64,000 bases of DNA, taken from contig NZ_CP087138.1 in assembly GCF_021650705.1 (NCBI RefSeq), forward strand, positions 1,612,001-1,676,000, in the 5' to 3' direction. Numbering within the stretch: the first letter of the stretch is position 1; the number at the start of each line of letters is the position of its first letter. The position numbers and the translations under genes are program-made. Under the pieces are notes generated by a model. It was not told where the DNA came from, did not search any database, and worked only from the letters and a program-made list of their open reading frames with translations. Source of the stretch: Pseudomonas sp. KNUC1026 (GTDB lineage Bacteria > Pseudomonadota > Gammaproteobacteria > Pseudomonadales > Pseudomonadaceae). Below are positions 29,110-39,073 of this stretch, in pieces.

Positions 29110-29799
29110 TCAGGCTTTCGTATGCTCCAGCGCCCGGCTCCACCGTTCATGCCCGCACTCATCACAGGTGTAGTGCTGCAGTGCCCGCATCTGCCGCACT
29201 GCGCCACACCATTCACAGGCATAAGTGCCGGCCTCACGCGTTTGGGTCACGATGTCGCGGTGTTCGGCGGGCAGGATCGACAGCCCGGGGCGAACCTGCT
29301 CGGGTTCGTAGAAGTACAGGCTTACATCGCCATTCACCTCCAGAAACGCCAGCCGGATCTGGCCCAGGTGTTCGGCGCCATGCAGGCGCAGCTCCATCAG
29401 GAACTCATCGTGGCTGACGTTGCCCGCCGCCAGGGAGCCGGCATCGAAGTGGCCGTCGCGCACGATCAGGATCGGTTTGCCTTGTAGCCACTGGCCGAAC
29501 CGGCTGCTGCGCTCGGTGGCCCATGTAGTGAGGCGGTAGAGCAGGGTCATGGTTACGAACACCGTCACCACCGGCAGGATGGGCACGTCTTCGTAGAAGG
29601 TCACATCGCCCGCAGCCGAACCCAGGGTGAGGATCACCACCAGCTCGAACAGCGATAGTTGCCGAACGCCACGGCGCCCCGCGATCTTCAGAAACGAAAA
29701 GACCACCCCATAAGCCAGCGCAGTGCGCGCGGCAACTTCCCAGAGGAAGTTGAGGGTAGTCTTTTCCAGCAATAGCCGATGCCAATCGAACGCACTCAT
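29110..29799 (-). CDS. DUF421/YetF-like membrane protein with C-terminal zinc-ribbon-like tail
   Basis: The 229-residue protein has three N-terminal membrane helices (LNFLWEVAARTALAYGVVFSFL; ELVVILTLGSAAGD; PVVTVFVTMTLLYRL) and a cytoplasmic DUF421 domain (GKPILIVRDGHFDAGSL, FLMELRLHGAEHLGQIRLAFLE by parts). Beyond the usual domain is a tail with two Cys pairs, YACEWCGAVRQ and YTCDECGHERW, that looks like a zinc ribbon. DUF421 proteins have been linked to sporulation and envelope functions, but the biochemical role is unclear. Confidence 0.82.
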   Translation of the reverse strand: MSAFDWHRLLLEKTTLNFLWEVAARTALAYGVVFSFLKIAGRRGVRQLSLFELVVILTLGSAAGDVTFYEDVPILPVVTVFVTMTLLYRLTTWATERSSRFGQWLQGKPILIVRDGHFDAGSLAAGNVSHDEFLMELRLHGAEHLGQIRLAFLEVNGDVSLYFYEPEQVRPGLSILPAEHRDIVTQTREAGTYACEWCGAVRQMRALQHYTCDECGHERWSRALEHTKA

Positions 29800-29859
29800 G
29801 AACCACCGTTAGTTCAATGATCAGGACGCTCTTATTGGCAGCGCAGTGCTGCTGTTAGT

Positions 29860-30123
29860 TCAGCGTGGCATGTGCCAGGGTTGCAGCGTATAACCGCCAT
29901 GCGACAATTCGGCGCGCACTTCTTCAAGCAGGCTGGCCAACTCGCGGCGGCTGGTGTAGGTGCTGTTGGGAATGCGCGCATGGCCGATGCGGGTGCTGGT
30001 GCGGTCAACGACCGACAGGCTCAGCTCGCCGTTGGCATCGGGCGCCCAGGCGACGCACTGGAAGGGTTGGAAGGCGTGGTTGGCAATCAGCAATGCTTCG
30101 TTGACACGGAGCGTAGCGTTCAT
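29860..30123 (-). CDS. Small conserved hypothetical protein (87 residues)
   Basis: An 87-residue soluble protein: NATLRVNEALLIANHAFQPF, CVAWAPDANGELSLSVVDRT, then RRELASLLEEVRAELSHGG and a final LQPWHMPR. The strand-turn-strand opening and helical end suggest a small alpha/beta fold. I do not recognise a named family. It lies alone between the YetF-like gene and the NadR-like kinase on the same strand. The codon use is normal for the window, which supports it being real. Confidence 0.6.
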   Translation of the reverse strand: MNATLRVNEALLIANHAFQPFQCVAWAPDANGELSLSVVDRTSTRIGHARIPNSTYTSRRELASLLEEVRAELSHGGYTLQPWHMPR

Positions 30124-30329
30124 GGATGTTCAGCTCTCTGTTGGCCGCCAATACTGCGGCCGTGGCGTATTTGGTGTTCAACCCGGCGGGTCGTTGAAAG
30201 TGTTGATGCCGGGAGCACCCGCTCAAGTCACAACCTTTGTAAAAAATAGTTATTTTCAACATCAGGCTGCTTGCCCCGTATGACGGTTGAATGACCGAAA
30301 GATTCAATTGCGCAGATGAGCGGCAACTT

Positions 30330-30854
30330 TCAGGCATTCAATAATTTGCCTACGAGCTCGATGGCTGCGGCTTCGCGCTTGGCCCAATCGCCCGCCAGTT
30401 CGGCAAAGCATTGCCGGTGGGCGGCGAGCCAGCCACGGCTGTCGCGATAGAACGCCTGGCGTTGCGCCAGTAGCGGCTGGCAACGCTGGCCGTCATCGAT
30501 CCACGGCACGCCTTCGGGGGCCAGCAGCAGCGTCAGGTCGTAATGGCGCGCCAGCAGCGCAGGCTCGAGCCACGCCGGGCAATCGCCGAACAGGGCCAGG
30601 CTCCAGAGGCGGTTGCTCAGCAGGTGGGTGTCGAGGATGAGCAGCCGTGGCTGCCGGGCGCGAGCTGCGTCTTCGTGGGCCAGCTGGCCCTCGGCGATGG
30701 GGGTGATGTCGGCCAGGGTCGTTTCGCGGCCCAGCTGCTGGTAGTACTGGCGAACGTACTCATCCACCCGCAGCCCGCCGAAGTGTGCGTGCAGATGCTC
30801 GGCGAGGCGGCTTTTGCCGGCCGACTCCGGCCCGGCGAGCACCACGACCTTCAC
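30330..30854 (-). CDS. NadR-like nicotinamide ribose kinase (AAA/P-loop)
   Basis: A 174-residue P-loop kinase: VVLAGPESAGKSRLAEHL at the N-terminus is the NadR C-terminal-domain Walker A, followed by EYVRQYYQQ, ILDTHLLSNRLWS as Walker B-like, and LLLAPEGVPWIDDGQR. It corresponds to the ribosylnicotinamide kinase part of NadR without the repressor and adenylyltransferase parts. The GTG start overlaps the pnuC stop (GTGA), so it is coupled to the importer. The pair should take up nicotinamide riboside and trap it as NMN. Confidence 0.88.
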   Translation of the reverse strand: MKVVVLAGPESAGKSRLAEHLHAHFGGLRVDEYVRQYYQQLGRETTLADITPIAEGQLAHEDAARARQPRLLILDTHLLSNRLWSLALFGDCPAWLEPALLARHYDLTLLLAPEGVPWIDDGQRCQPLLAQRQAFYRDSRGWLAAHRQCFAELAGDWAKREAAAIELVGKLLNA

Positions 30855-31414
30855 TTGGCCAGTGCCGGGTCGGCGCGCCACTGGCGCCAGCCCAGGGCGG
30901 CCAGGACAACGAAGCCTGCGTAGAGAAGGGCGGTCAGGTTCAGGTCCTTGACCAGGTAAAGGCCCACGTACACCACATCGATCGCCAGCCACAGTGGCCA
31001 GCATTGCAGGTACTTGCGCGCCATCCAGGCCTGGGCCACCAGGCTGAAGGCAGCGAGGGCGGCGTCCAGCCAGGGTTGCTCGGCGTCAGTGAAATGCGCC
31101 ATCACCGAGCCCAGCGCCAGCGCACCGAGGGCGCCGCAGGCGAGCCCGATCAGTTGACCGCGCCCGCCCAGGTTGCTGACCTGCCGGCCATCGTGGCGCT
31201 GCCCGCCACGGGTCCACTGCCACCAGCCATAAAGCTGCAGCACCGCGAATACCCCTTGCAGCAAGGCATCGGAGTAAAGACGCACCCCGAAGAACAGCCA
31301 GCCATAAAGCACCACGCCCACAAGGCCGATGGGCCAGCACCAGGGCGTGCGGATTACGGTGAGCCACACCGACAGGGCGCTGATCGCTACGGCAAGCCAT
31401 TCAAGTGCGGACAT
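30851..31414 (-). CDS. pnuC: PnuC-family nicotinamide riboside transporter
   Basis: The 187-residue membrane protein has the PnuC pattern of about seven helices with Trp-rich loops: IRTPWCWPIGLVGVVLYGWLF by parts, LQLYGWWQWTRGG, LDAALAAFSLVAQAWMARKY and WPLWLAIDVVYVGLYLVKDL by parts. PnuC carriers work by facilitated diffusion, trapping the vitamin by phosphorylation, which the overlapping kinase gene provides. I looked for a TPP riboswitch upstream, which would indicate a thiamine carrier, and found none. Confidence 0.9.
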   Translation of the reverse strand: MSALEWLAVAISALSVWLTVIRTPWCWPIGLVGVVLYGWLFFGVRLYSDALLQGVFAVLQLYGWWQWTRGGQRHDGRQVSNLGGRGQLIGLACGALGALALGSVMAHFTDAEQPWLDAALAAFSLVAQAWMARKYLQCWPLWLAIDVVYVGLYLVKDLNLTALLYAGFVVLAALGWRQWRADPALAK

Positions 31415-31680
31415 CGGATCGCATTCCGAGGGCAGAAAAGGGAGGCAATTGTAATCGCAGGCGTGCTATATCCGCAGCCCTGCCGCGCTAATGGCACTCT
31501 GATACAAGATTTTCGCCGCAGTGATTGCTCCACCGATTAAGCTCGCGCGTCGAATGCTTGAGCGATTCGTTGAATTATGCTCACGAAGCTGTTGAAAAGT
31601 TTCACGTTTTTTTCAGGCAGCCATCTTTAGATTGTGCGCCATTCAAGGCTTGCGCCCGCGTGGGCCGACCAGGGGGAAAG

Positions 31681-32511
31681 ATGGACGTTTGGACCGCAGC
31701 ACAATCGATCATCCTCGGCATTGTCGAGGGGCTTACAGAATTTCTGCCGATCTCCAGCACTGGCCACCAGATCGTGGTGGCCGACCTGCTGGGCTTTGGC
31801 GGTGAACGCTTCAAGGCGTTCAACATCATCATCCAGCTCGGTGCAATCCTGGCCGTGGTCTGGGAGTTTCGCCGCAAGATCTTCGACGTGGTCGGCGGGC
31901 TTGCCACCGAGCCCAAGGCGCGGCGCTTCACCGTCAACCTGATGCTGGCGTTCTTTCCGGCGGTGGTGCTGGGGGTGGCGTTTTCCGACCAGATTCAGGA
32001 ATACCTGTTCAACCCCATCACCGTGGCGCTGGCGCTGGTGATCGGCGGGGTGATCATGCTCTGGGCCGAGCAGCGCGAGCACGTGGTGAGGGTGGAGCAT
32101 GTGGATGCGATGCGTTGGTCGGACGCCTTGAAAATCGGCTGCTGCCAGTGCCTGGCGATGATTCCGGGCACATCGCGCTCCGGCTCTACCATCATCGGCG
32201 GCCTGCTGTTCGGCCTCTCGCGCCAGGCCGCCACCGAGTTCTCGTTCTTCCTGGCGATGCCGACCATGGTCGGTGCGGCGTTCTACTCGGGCTTCAAGTA
32301 CCGCCACCTGTTCCAGGCTTCGGATGTGCCGGTGTTCGCCCTGGGTTTCGTGGTGTCGTTCATCTTCGCGATGATCGCCGTGCGCGCGCTGCTGCGCTTC
32401 ATCGCCAACCACAGCTACGCCGTGTTCGCCTGGTACCGCATCGCCTTCGGCTTGCTGATCCTGGCGACCTGGGCGTTTGGCTGGGTCGACTGGAGCAGCG
32501 CTCAGGCCTGA
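31681..32511 (+). CDS. uppP: Undecaprenyl-diphosphatase (BacA type)
   Basis: UppP recycles undecaprenyl diphosphate to the monophosphate lipid carrier for peptidoglycan synthesis. The 276-residue membrane protein has both signatures: [16 protein letters not shown] near residue 16 and [15 protein letters not shown] near residue 160. The ATG at 31681 follows a purine-rich GGGGGAAAG. The stop overlaps the end of the convergent HAD gene by ten bases. Confidence 0.96.
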   Translation: MDVWTAAQSIILGIVEGLTEFLPISSTGHQIVVADLLGFGGERFKAFNIIIQLGAILAVVWEFRRKIFDVVGGLATEPKARRFTVNLMLAFFPAVVLGVAFSDQIQEYLFNPITVALALVIGGVIMLWAEQREHVVRVEHVDAMRWSDALKIGCCQCLAMIPGTSRSGSTIIGGLLFGLSRQAATEFSFFLAMPTMVGAAFYSGFKYRHLFQASDVPVFALGFVVSFIFAMIAVRALLRFIANHSYAVFAWYRIAFGLLILATWAFGWVDWSSAQA

Positions 32512-33164
32512 GTGCGGCGCTCAAGCTCGGCCCACAGGCGGGGGTCGTCGAAGGTTTCGATGGCAAGGTCCGCGCCTGCGGCCAGCAAGCTTCCCGGGCT
32601 CTGGCTGGTGGCCAGGGCCACGGTGTACAGCCCGGCACCCTTGGCGGCGGTGAGGCCCGGGATCGAATCCTCGAACGCCATGCCCTGGGCCGGCGTTGCG
32701 CCCAGCTTCAGCAGGCCGGTCTGGTAGGGCAGCGGGTCGGGCTTGGCGCGCGGCAACTCCTCGGCCACCACCACATGCGCAAAGCGCCCGGCCAGGTTCA
32801 GGGCCGCCAGCATATGATCGGCGTTGGCCCGCGGGGCATTGGTAACCACCGCCCGGCCGATGCCATGCTCGTCACTCCACGCCAGCAGGCGCAGCAGCCC
32901 GGGGATCGGCTCCAGCCTGGCTGACAGCTTGCGAAAGCGCGCTTCCTTGCGGTCGGCGAAGGCGCGGTGTTCTTCGACGTTGCGCTCGGGGAACAGCAAG
33001 GCGCACAGCTGCGGGTTGGCCCGGCCACTGCACTTTTCCATGAACTCTTCCTCGCCGAACGGCCGGTTGTCTTCTTCCATCAGCAACTGCTGGATGGCCA
33101 CCAGGTGGAGGCGGTCAGTGTCGGTCAGGGTGCCATCGAGGTCGAACAGCAACGCGTCGAGCAT
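32502..33164 (-). CDS. HAD-family hydrolase (beta-phosphoglucomutase-like)
   Basis: The 220-residue protein has motif [17 protein letters not shown], motif [12 protein letters not shown] near residue 113, and motifs [17 protein letters not shown] and [17 protein letters not shown], with a helical cap between. It belongs to the phosphatase/phosphomutase subgroup of the HAD superfamily. The substrate cannot be assigned; sugar phosphates are typical. It stands alone and converges on uppP. Confidence 0.9.
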   Translation of the reverse strand: MLDALLFDLDGTLTDTDRLHLVAIQQLLMEEDNRPFGEEEFMEKCSGRANPQLCALLFPERNVEEHRAFADRKEARFRKLSARLEPIPGLLRLLAWSDEHGIGRAVVTNAPRANADHMLAALNLAGRFAHVVVAEELPRAKPDPLPYQTGLLKLGATPAQGMAFEDSIPGLTAAKGAGLYTVALATSQSPGSLLAAGADLAIETFDDPRLWAELERRTQA

Positions 33165-33299
33165 GGTCAGCGGTCCATAGGCGCAAGAAGGGGGCGCCGA
33201 GAGTAGCAGCCGGGGCGCGCCGGCTCAAACCGCCCATCGGTCAGAGCGGTCTTGCCCACTTCGAGAGCTGTATGTATAAACAGCGGCGTGAACCGGATG

Positions 33300-34943
33300 C
33301 CCAATGTGAACCCGCTCGACGACCCTCTGATTACCCTGGTGAATTTCCGCACCGCGTTGGCCTGGCTGGCCGAGCGCTACGCCGACCTGCTCGACGCCGA
33401 CGAGCAGGCGTTCATCGGCCGTTTTCATACGCTGCCGCAGCCTTCGCAGGCATTGCTGGTGCGCCTGGTGATGCGCAAGGGCGAGCACTTTCGCCACAGC
33501 CGCCTGGCCTACCCGGAGATCGGCTGCCCGGCCAGCGCCGCAGCGCCATTGCTGGCGTTGGGCTGGCTATGCAGCCAGCAGCCGCTGAACGCCAGTGAAC
33601 TGTGCGCGCAGTTGACCAAACCTGAGCTTGCCCAGCGCTTTCAGCACGAAGGGCTCAAGGCGGCCTGGCGCAAGCCCGAACAACTGGCGTGGTTGCTGGA
33701 GCGCTACCCCCAGGCGCAGCCCTTCGCCCATTGGTGCGCCGCGCTGGGCCCGCTCTACACCCTGCGGGTCAGGCTGTTGTGCGAACGGCTGCGGCTGATG
33801 TTCTTCGGCAACCTGCATCAGGACTGGTCGCAGTTCGTGCTGGTCGATCTGGGCCTGCACCGCTTCGAAACCGTGGAGCTGGCGGCGGAATCCCGCGCGC
33901 TCGGTTGCCGCAGCGACATCGACGTGGCACTGGTACTGCACGGCCTGCGTGACCGGCTCGAGGCAGGCGAAGCGCTGGAAGCGCTCGAGGCGTCGCTGGC
34001 CGAGGTGAGCACCGCCAACCCCTGGCTCGAGGGCCGGCGCCAGAAGCTGCTGTTCCTGATGGGCCAGGCGGCAGAGCGGCAAGGGCTGGGCGAACTGGCC
34101 GAGCGGCTTTATCGCCCGTGCACCTGGCCGCAGGCGCGCTGGCGGCTGCTGCGGGTGCTGGAAGTGGCGGGGCGCTTCGCAGAGGCTTTCGCGCTCTGGG
34201 AGCAGGCCCAGGCCGCCCCCCGCAACGCCGCCGAAGCCCAGGCCCTGCCGCGCATGTTGCCGCGTTTGCTGCGCGGCCTCGGCGCCCGGCCCTGCGCCGG
34301 GCTGCACCGGCCAAACCCGAATTGCTGCACCTGGCGTTGCCGCGCGCCGCCAGCGTCGAACGGGCCGTGGGCCAGGCGCTGGAGACGGCCGATGCCCCCG
34401 TGCTGTACCTGGAAAACGCCCTGTTCAATTCACTGTTCGGCCTGTTCGTGCTGGCCGGCGATCTTCGCGCCGTTGCCCGGCGCGTTCTTTCATCGTTTCC
34501 AGCACGGGCCGGCCGACCTGCACCAGCCGGATTTTTACACGCGCCGCCAGGCACTGTTCGACAGCTGCCTGGCCGAGCTTGACGACGGCCGTTACCGGGC
34601 CACGATCCTGGCGCGGTTCGAGGAAAAGCACGGCCTTTCGACGCCATTCGTGTTCTGGGGCGCACTCAATCCTGAGCTGCTGAAGCTGGCGCTGGCCTGC
34701 ATTCCGGCGCAGCACCTGCGCCGCTGCTTCGAGCGGCTGCTCGAAGACATCGCCGCCAACCGCACCGGCATGCCCGACCTGATCCAGTTCTGGCCGGCGG
34801 AGCGGCGCTATCGCATGGTCGAGGCGAAGGGGCCGGGTGATCGCCTGCAGGACAACCAGCTGCGCTGGGTAGCGTTCTGTGCCGAGCAGGGGCTGCCGCT
34901 GCAGGTGTGCCACGTCACCTGGCAGGCCGAGGCCGTGGCGTGA
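33300..34943 (+). CDS. FAN1-like VRR-NUC DNA nuclease, with two compensating frameshifts
   Basis: A protein of about 547 residues. The long helical N-terminal part (TALAWLAERYADLLDADEQ; LVRLVMRKGEHFRHSRLAYPE) resembles the SAP-like and TPR regions of Pseudomonas FAN1. The C-terminus is the VRR-NUC nuclease: NRTGMPDLIQFWPAERRYR followed by MVEAKGPGDRLQDNQLRW, with the PD-(D/E)xK residues Asp and Glu-x-Lys. FAN1 unhooks interstrand crosslinks and cuts 5' flaps. Between about 34284 and 34474 the reading lies in another frame, consistent with one lost and one gained base. Its TGA overlaps the GTG of the next gene. Confidence 0.85.
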   Translation, partial: PNVNPLDDPLITLVNFRTALAWLAERYADLLDADEQAFIGRFHTLPQPSQALLVRLVMRKGEHFRHSRLAYPEIGCPASAAAPLLALGWLCSQQPLNASELCAQLTKPELAQRFQHEGLKAAWRKPEQLAWLLERYPQAQPFAHWCAALGPLYTLRVRLLCERLRLMFFGNLHQDWSQFVLVDLGLHRFETVELAAESRALGCRSDIDVALVLHGLRDRLEAGEALEALEASLAEVSTANPWLEGRRQKLLFLMGQAAERQGLGELAERLYRPCTWPQARWRLLRVLEVAGRFAEAFALWEQAQAAPRNAAEAQALPRMLPRLLRGLGARPCAGLHRPNPNCCTWRCRAPPASNGPWARRWRRPMPPCCTWKTPCSIHCSACSCWPAIFAPLPGAFFHRFQHGPADLHQPDFYTRRQALFDSCLAELDDGRYRATILARFEEKHGLSTPFVFWGALNPELLKLALACIPAQHLRRCFERLLEDIAANRTGMPDLIQFWPAERRYRMVEAKGPGDRLQDNQLRWVAFCAEQGLPLQVCHVTWQAEAVA

Positions 34944-37240
34944 GCTACCGCGTGGCGGTGCGCGCCTTGTGCGAGTTCGGCGCCCGCGCGGGCGATCTGG
35001 ACCTGCGTTTCACGCCGGCACCGAGCGCGCTCGAAGGCATCGCCGGGCACCAGCAGGTTGCAGCGGGCCGGGGCCTGATTACCAGAGCGAAGTGCCACTG
35101 GAGGGGCAGCATGGCGAGTTGCTGGTGCGTGGCCGTGCCGACGGCTTCGATGGCGCACGCAATTGCCTGGAAGAGGTCAAGACCTACCGCGGTGACCTTG
35201 CCCGCCAGGCGCTGAACCTGCGCGCGCTGCACTGGGCGCAGGCGCAGGTCTACGGCTGGCTGATGTGCCAGCTCCGAGGCTTGAGCGAGCTGACCGTGGC
35301 GCTGGTGTACCTGGACGTGGACAGCGGCAAGCAGACGCGCTTCGAAGAGCACCACCAGGCCGTGGCCTTGCAGCGGATTTTCGAACAGTTGTGCCAGCGC
35401 TATGTCCACTGGGCACAGCAGGAACAGGCCCGGCGCGAGGCGCGGGATCAGGGCTGGGCCAGTTGGTGTTCCCGCTGGCCAGCTGGCGGCCAGGCCAGCG
35501 CGAGTTGGCCGAGACCGTGTTCAAGGCCACCAGCACCGGCCGCTGCCTGCTGGCGCAGGCCCCCACCGGGATCGGCAAAACCCTGGGCACCTTGTTCCCC
35601 GTGCTCAAGGCCATGGCGCCGCAGCAACTGGATGTGTCGCTGTTCCTCACCGCCGAGACGCCCGGGCGGCGCCTGGCGCTCGACGCCATGGCGCGGCTGC
35701 GCACGCCTGAGGTGCCGTTGCGGGTGCTCGAGCTGGTGGCGCGCGACAAAGCCTGTGAACACCCCGGCACCGCCTGCCATGGCGAGGCCTGCCCGCTGGC
35801 CCGGGGTTTTACGACAGGTTGCCTGCCGCCCGTGCAGAGGCAGGGCAGGCAGGCTGGCTCGACCGCCAGGCTCTGCGCGAGATCGCCTTGCGCCATCAGG
35901 TGTGCCCCTATTACCTGGTCCAGGAAATGGCACGCTGGGTCGACGTACTGGTGGGCGATTACAACTACTGGTTCGACGTCAGCGCCTGGTTGCACGGGCT
36001 GGCGCTGCAACAAGGCTGGCGCGCCACGCTGCTGGTGGACGAGGCGCACAACCTGGTCGACCGCGCGCGCAGCATGTACAGCGCCGAGCTCGACCAACAG
36101 CGCCTGGTGCCGCTGCGCAAGGCGCCCTTGCCTGGGCTGGCCGGCCCGCTGCAGCGCCTGTGGCGCGCCTGGAATGCGCTCAATGCCGAGCAAACTGCGG
36201 CGTATCAGGCCGCAGCGTCGCCGCCGGCGGCCTGGCTGGCAGCGCTGCAAGGTTGCGTCGGCGCGCTCAACACCTGCCTGAACGAAAACCCCCAGGGTTT
36301 GCAGGGGCCATGGCTCGAGTTCTATTTCGATGCGTTGCATGTGCAACGGATCGCCGAGCGCTTCGGCGAGGGGCATATCTTCGACAGCCACCAGTACGAC
36401 CTCGGCCGCCAGCGCCGCTCGCGGCTGTGCCTGCGCAATCTGGTGCCAGCCCAGGCACTGGCGCCGCGCATGCAGGCGGCGCACAGCGTGGTGCTGTTCT
36501 CCGCCACCCTGAGCCCGGCGCGCTACTTTCTCGATCTGCTGGGCCTGCCCGCCGATTGTGCCTGGCTGGATGTGCCATCGCCGTTCGCCGCGCGCCAGTT
36601 GCAGGTGCGTCTGGCCGGGCATGTGTCGACCCGCTATCAGCACCGCGAAAGCTCGCTGGCCGCGCTGGCGCAGGTGCTTGCCGGGCAATACCGCCGCCAG
36701 CCGGGTAATTATCTTGCGTTCTTCAGCAGCTATCAGTACCTGGAACAGGCGCTTGGCGCATTGCGCGCAGAGGCGCCGGGTGTGCCGGTGTGGGCCCAGG
36801 CGCCGCGAATGGGCGAAGCCGAGCGCGAAGCCTTCATCGCACGTTTCGTCGAAGGCGGCCGGGGTATCGGTTTCGCGGTGCTGGGTGGGGCGTTCGGCGA
36901 AGGCATCGACCTGCCCGGAGGGCGCCTGATCGGTGCTTTCATCGCCACCCTGGGCCTGGCGCAGCTGAACCCGGTCAACGAGCAACTGCGCCAGCGCCTG
37001 CAGCAGCGCTACGGCGCCGGCTACGACTACGCCTATCTCTACCCCGGGCTGCACAAGGTGGTGCAAGCCGCCGGCCGGGTGATTCGTGATGAGGGCGACC
37101 AGGGTGTGGTGGTGCTGATCGACGACCGCTTCGCGCAGCCGCAGGTGCAAGCGTTGTTGCCGCGCTGGTGGCCGCTGGCCGAACCCTGCCCGCCAGCGCT
37201 GCCGGGCGACTATGGGCAAACCTTGCCGCTGCTGGGCTGA
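34940..37240 (+). CDS. DinG/XPD-like ATP-dependent DNA helicase with Fe-S cluster motif, three frameshifts
   Basis: After three one-base corrections (about 35072, 35454, 35809) the product is about 767 residues. It starts with a PD-(D/E)xK-like region (GRADGFDGARNCLEEVKTYRG), then Walker A LLAQAPTGIGKTLGTLFP, a Cys cluster (ACEHPGTACHGEACP and later HQVCPYY) that would hold a 4Fe-4S cluster, Walker B LLVDEAHNLVDRAR, and C-terminal motifs VVLFSATLSPARYF and GRVIRDEGDQGVVVLIDDRF. This is a superfamily 2 5'-3' helicase of the XPD/DinG type. The four-base overlap with the FAN1-like gene suggests a joint role in crosslink or flap repair. Confidence 0.85.
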
Positions 37241-37318
37241 ACCACGGGCATCGCCAGCAGGTCGAAGGGCCATTACACTGCGCTCCTTTTCACAGCCACA
37301 CCGCCTCCCGAGGTTTGC

Positions 37319-38958
37319 ATGACGCACAATCCCCTGGCCGGCCAACCGGCCCCGGCCGAGCTGCTGGTCGATATCCCCCGCCTTGTCAGCGCCTATTACA
37401 GCGGCAAGCCCGACCCGGCCAACCCCGCCCACCGCGTGGCGTTCGGTACCTCCGGCCACCGTGGCAGCTCGTTCGACAACAGCTTCAATGAAGCCCAGGT
37501 GCTTGCGATCAGCCAGGCCATCTGCCTGTACCGCCAGGCTCAAGGCATCGACGGCCCGCTGTTTTTGGGCATCGACACCCATGCGCTGTCCACGCCTGCC
37601 GGCATCACGGCCCTCGAGGTGTTCGCCGCCAACGGCGTGCAGGTGATGCTCGCCGAGCACGACGAATACACCCCGACGCCTGCGCTGTCGCACGCGATCC
37701 TCTGCTACAACCGCGGCCGCCAGGCGCACCTGGCCGATGGCGTGGTGATTACCCCGTCGCACAACCCGCCTCAGAGCGGCGGCTTCAAATACAACCCCAC
37801 CAATGGCGGCCCGGCCGACAGCGATGTCACCAAGTGGATCGAGAACAAGGCCAATGCACTGCTCGAGGATGGCCTCAAGGCGGTCAAGCGCATGCCGTGG
37901 GAGCGCGCGCTCAAGGCAGGCACCACGCATCGCCATGATTACCTGAACCATTACGTCGGCGACCTGGCCAACGTCGTCGATATCGATGCGATCCGCAGCG
38001 CCGGGCTGCGCCTGGGCGTCGACCCGCTGGGCGGTGCCGGTGTGCGCTATTGGGCAGCCATCGCCGAGCACTACAAGCTCGACCTGGAAGTGGTCAACCG
38101 CAACGTCGACCCGACCTTCCGCTTCATGACCCTGGACTGGGACGGGCAGATCCGCATGGACCCGTCTTCGCGGGACGCCATGCAAGGCCTGCTGGCCCTC
38201 AAGGACCGTTTCGACGTCGCCTTCGCCTGCGACCCGGACCACGACCGCCACGGCATCGTCACCTCCGCCGGCGGCCTGCTGGCGCCGAACAACTACCTGG
38301 CGGTGATGGTCGACTACCTCTACGCCAACCGCCCGCAATGGCGTGCCGACGCCGCCGTGGGCAAGACCGTCGTCAGCAGCGGCCTGATCGACCGTGTGAC
38401 CGCGCGCCTGGGCCGCAAACTGTTCGAAGTACCGGTGGGCTTCAAGTATTTCGCCCAGGGCCTGTACGACGGCAGCCTGGGTTTTGGCGGCGAAGAAGCG
38501 CCGGCGCCTCGTTCCTGCGTCGCGACGGCAGCGTCTGGTGCACCGACAAGGACGGGCTGATTCCATCGTTGCTGGCTGCCGAAATGACTGCCGTCACCGG
38601 CAAGAACCCCTATGAGCGCTACCGTGACCTGGCCGCCGAGCTAGGTGAGCCGTTCGCTACCCGCGTAGACGCCAAGGCCGATGCGAAGCAGAAGGCGGCG
38701 CTGAGCAAGCTCTCGCCAGAGCAGGTCAGCTCGAAAGAGCTGGCAGGTGAGCCGATCAAGGCCATCCTGAGCCGTGCACCGGGCAACGACCAGGCCATCG
38801 GCGGCTTGAAGGTGGTCACCGAGAACGGGTGGTTCGCTGCCCGCCCGTCCGGCACCGAGGACATCTACAAGATCTACGCCGAAAGCTTCAAGGGCGAAGA
38901 GCACCTTCAGCGCCTTGTGCAGGAAGCCCAGGCACTGGTCAACAGCGCCATCGCTTGA
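37319..38958 (+). CDS. pgm: Phosphoglucomutase (alpha-D-glucose), frameshifted
   Basis: Pgm interconverts glucose 1- and 6-phosphate. The protein of about 546 residues has the active-site serine loop [18 protein letters not shown] (near residue 145), the metal loop CDPDHDRHG, and the phosphate loop [13 protein letters not shown] near the end. The sugar-binding FGGEESAGASF is interrupted by a one-base loss at about 38497 and the rest is in another frame. A strong hairpin follows the stop. Glucose 1-phosphate from this enzyme feeds GalU, encoded 4 kb downstream. Confidence 0.93.
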
Positions 38959-38964
38959 GGCCCG

Positions 38965-38995
38965 TTGATGCGCCGCGTATTGCGCGGCGCATCAA
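38965..38995 (+). terminator. Hairpin after pgm
   Basis: A 13-base perfect stem (TTGATGCGCCGCG and its complement) with a TATTG loop lies seven bases after the pgm stop. There is no T-run, so it may act as an mRNA 3' stabiliser or a Rho-assisted end rather than a classic intrinsic terminator. Confidence 0.5.
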
Positions 38996-39073
38996 TGGCT
39001 TGCTGGACCTTCCCGCCAAATCACGCGAAGATGCCTGCCCATCGCCCAGTGGCCGCCCAAGGCAGGAGTCAGT

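Noticed and set aside
31415..31680. Possible TPP riboswitch before pnuC
   Set aside because: The CUGAGA and ACCUGA elements are missing.
35177..38566. Open frame of 1129 codons on the minus strand
   Set aside because: It runs antisense through the helicase and pgm genes, is Arg/Gln/His rich and has no recognisable domain; it is a GC-rich shadow frame.
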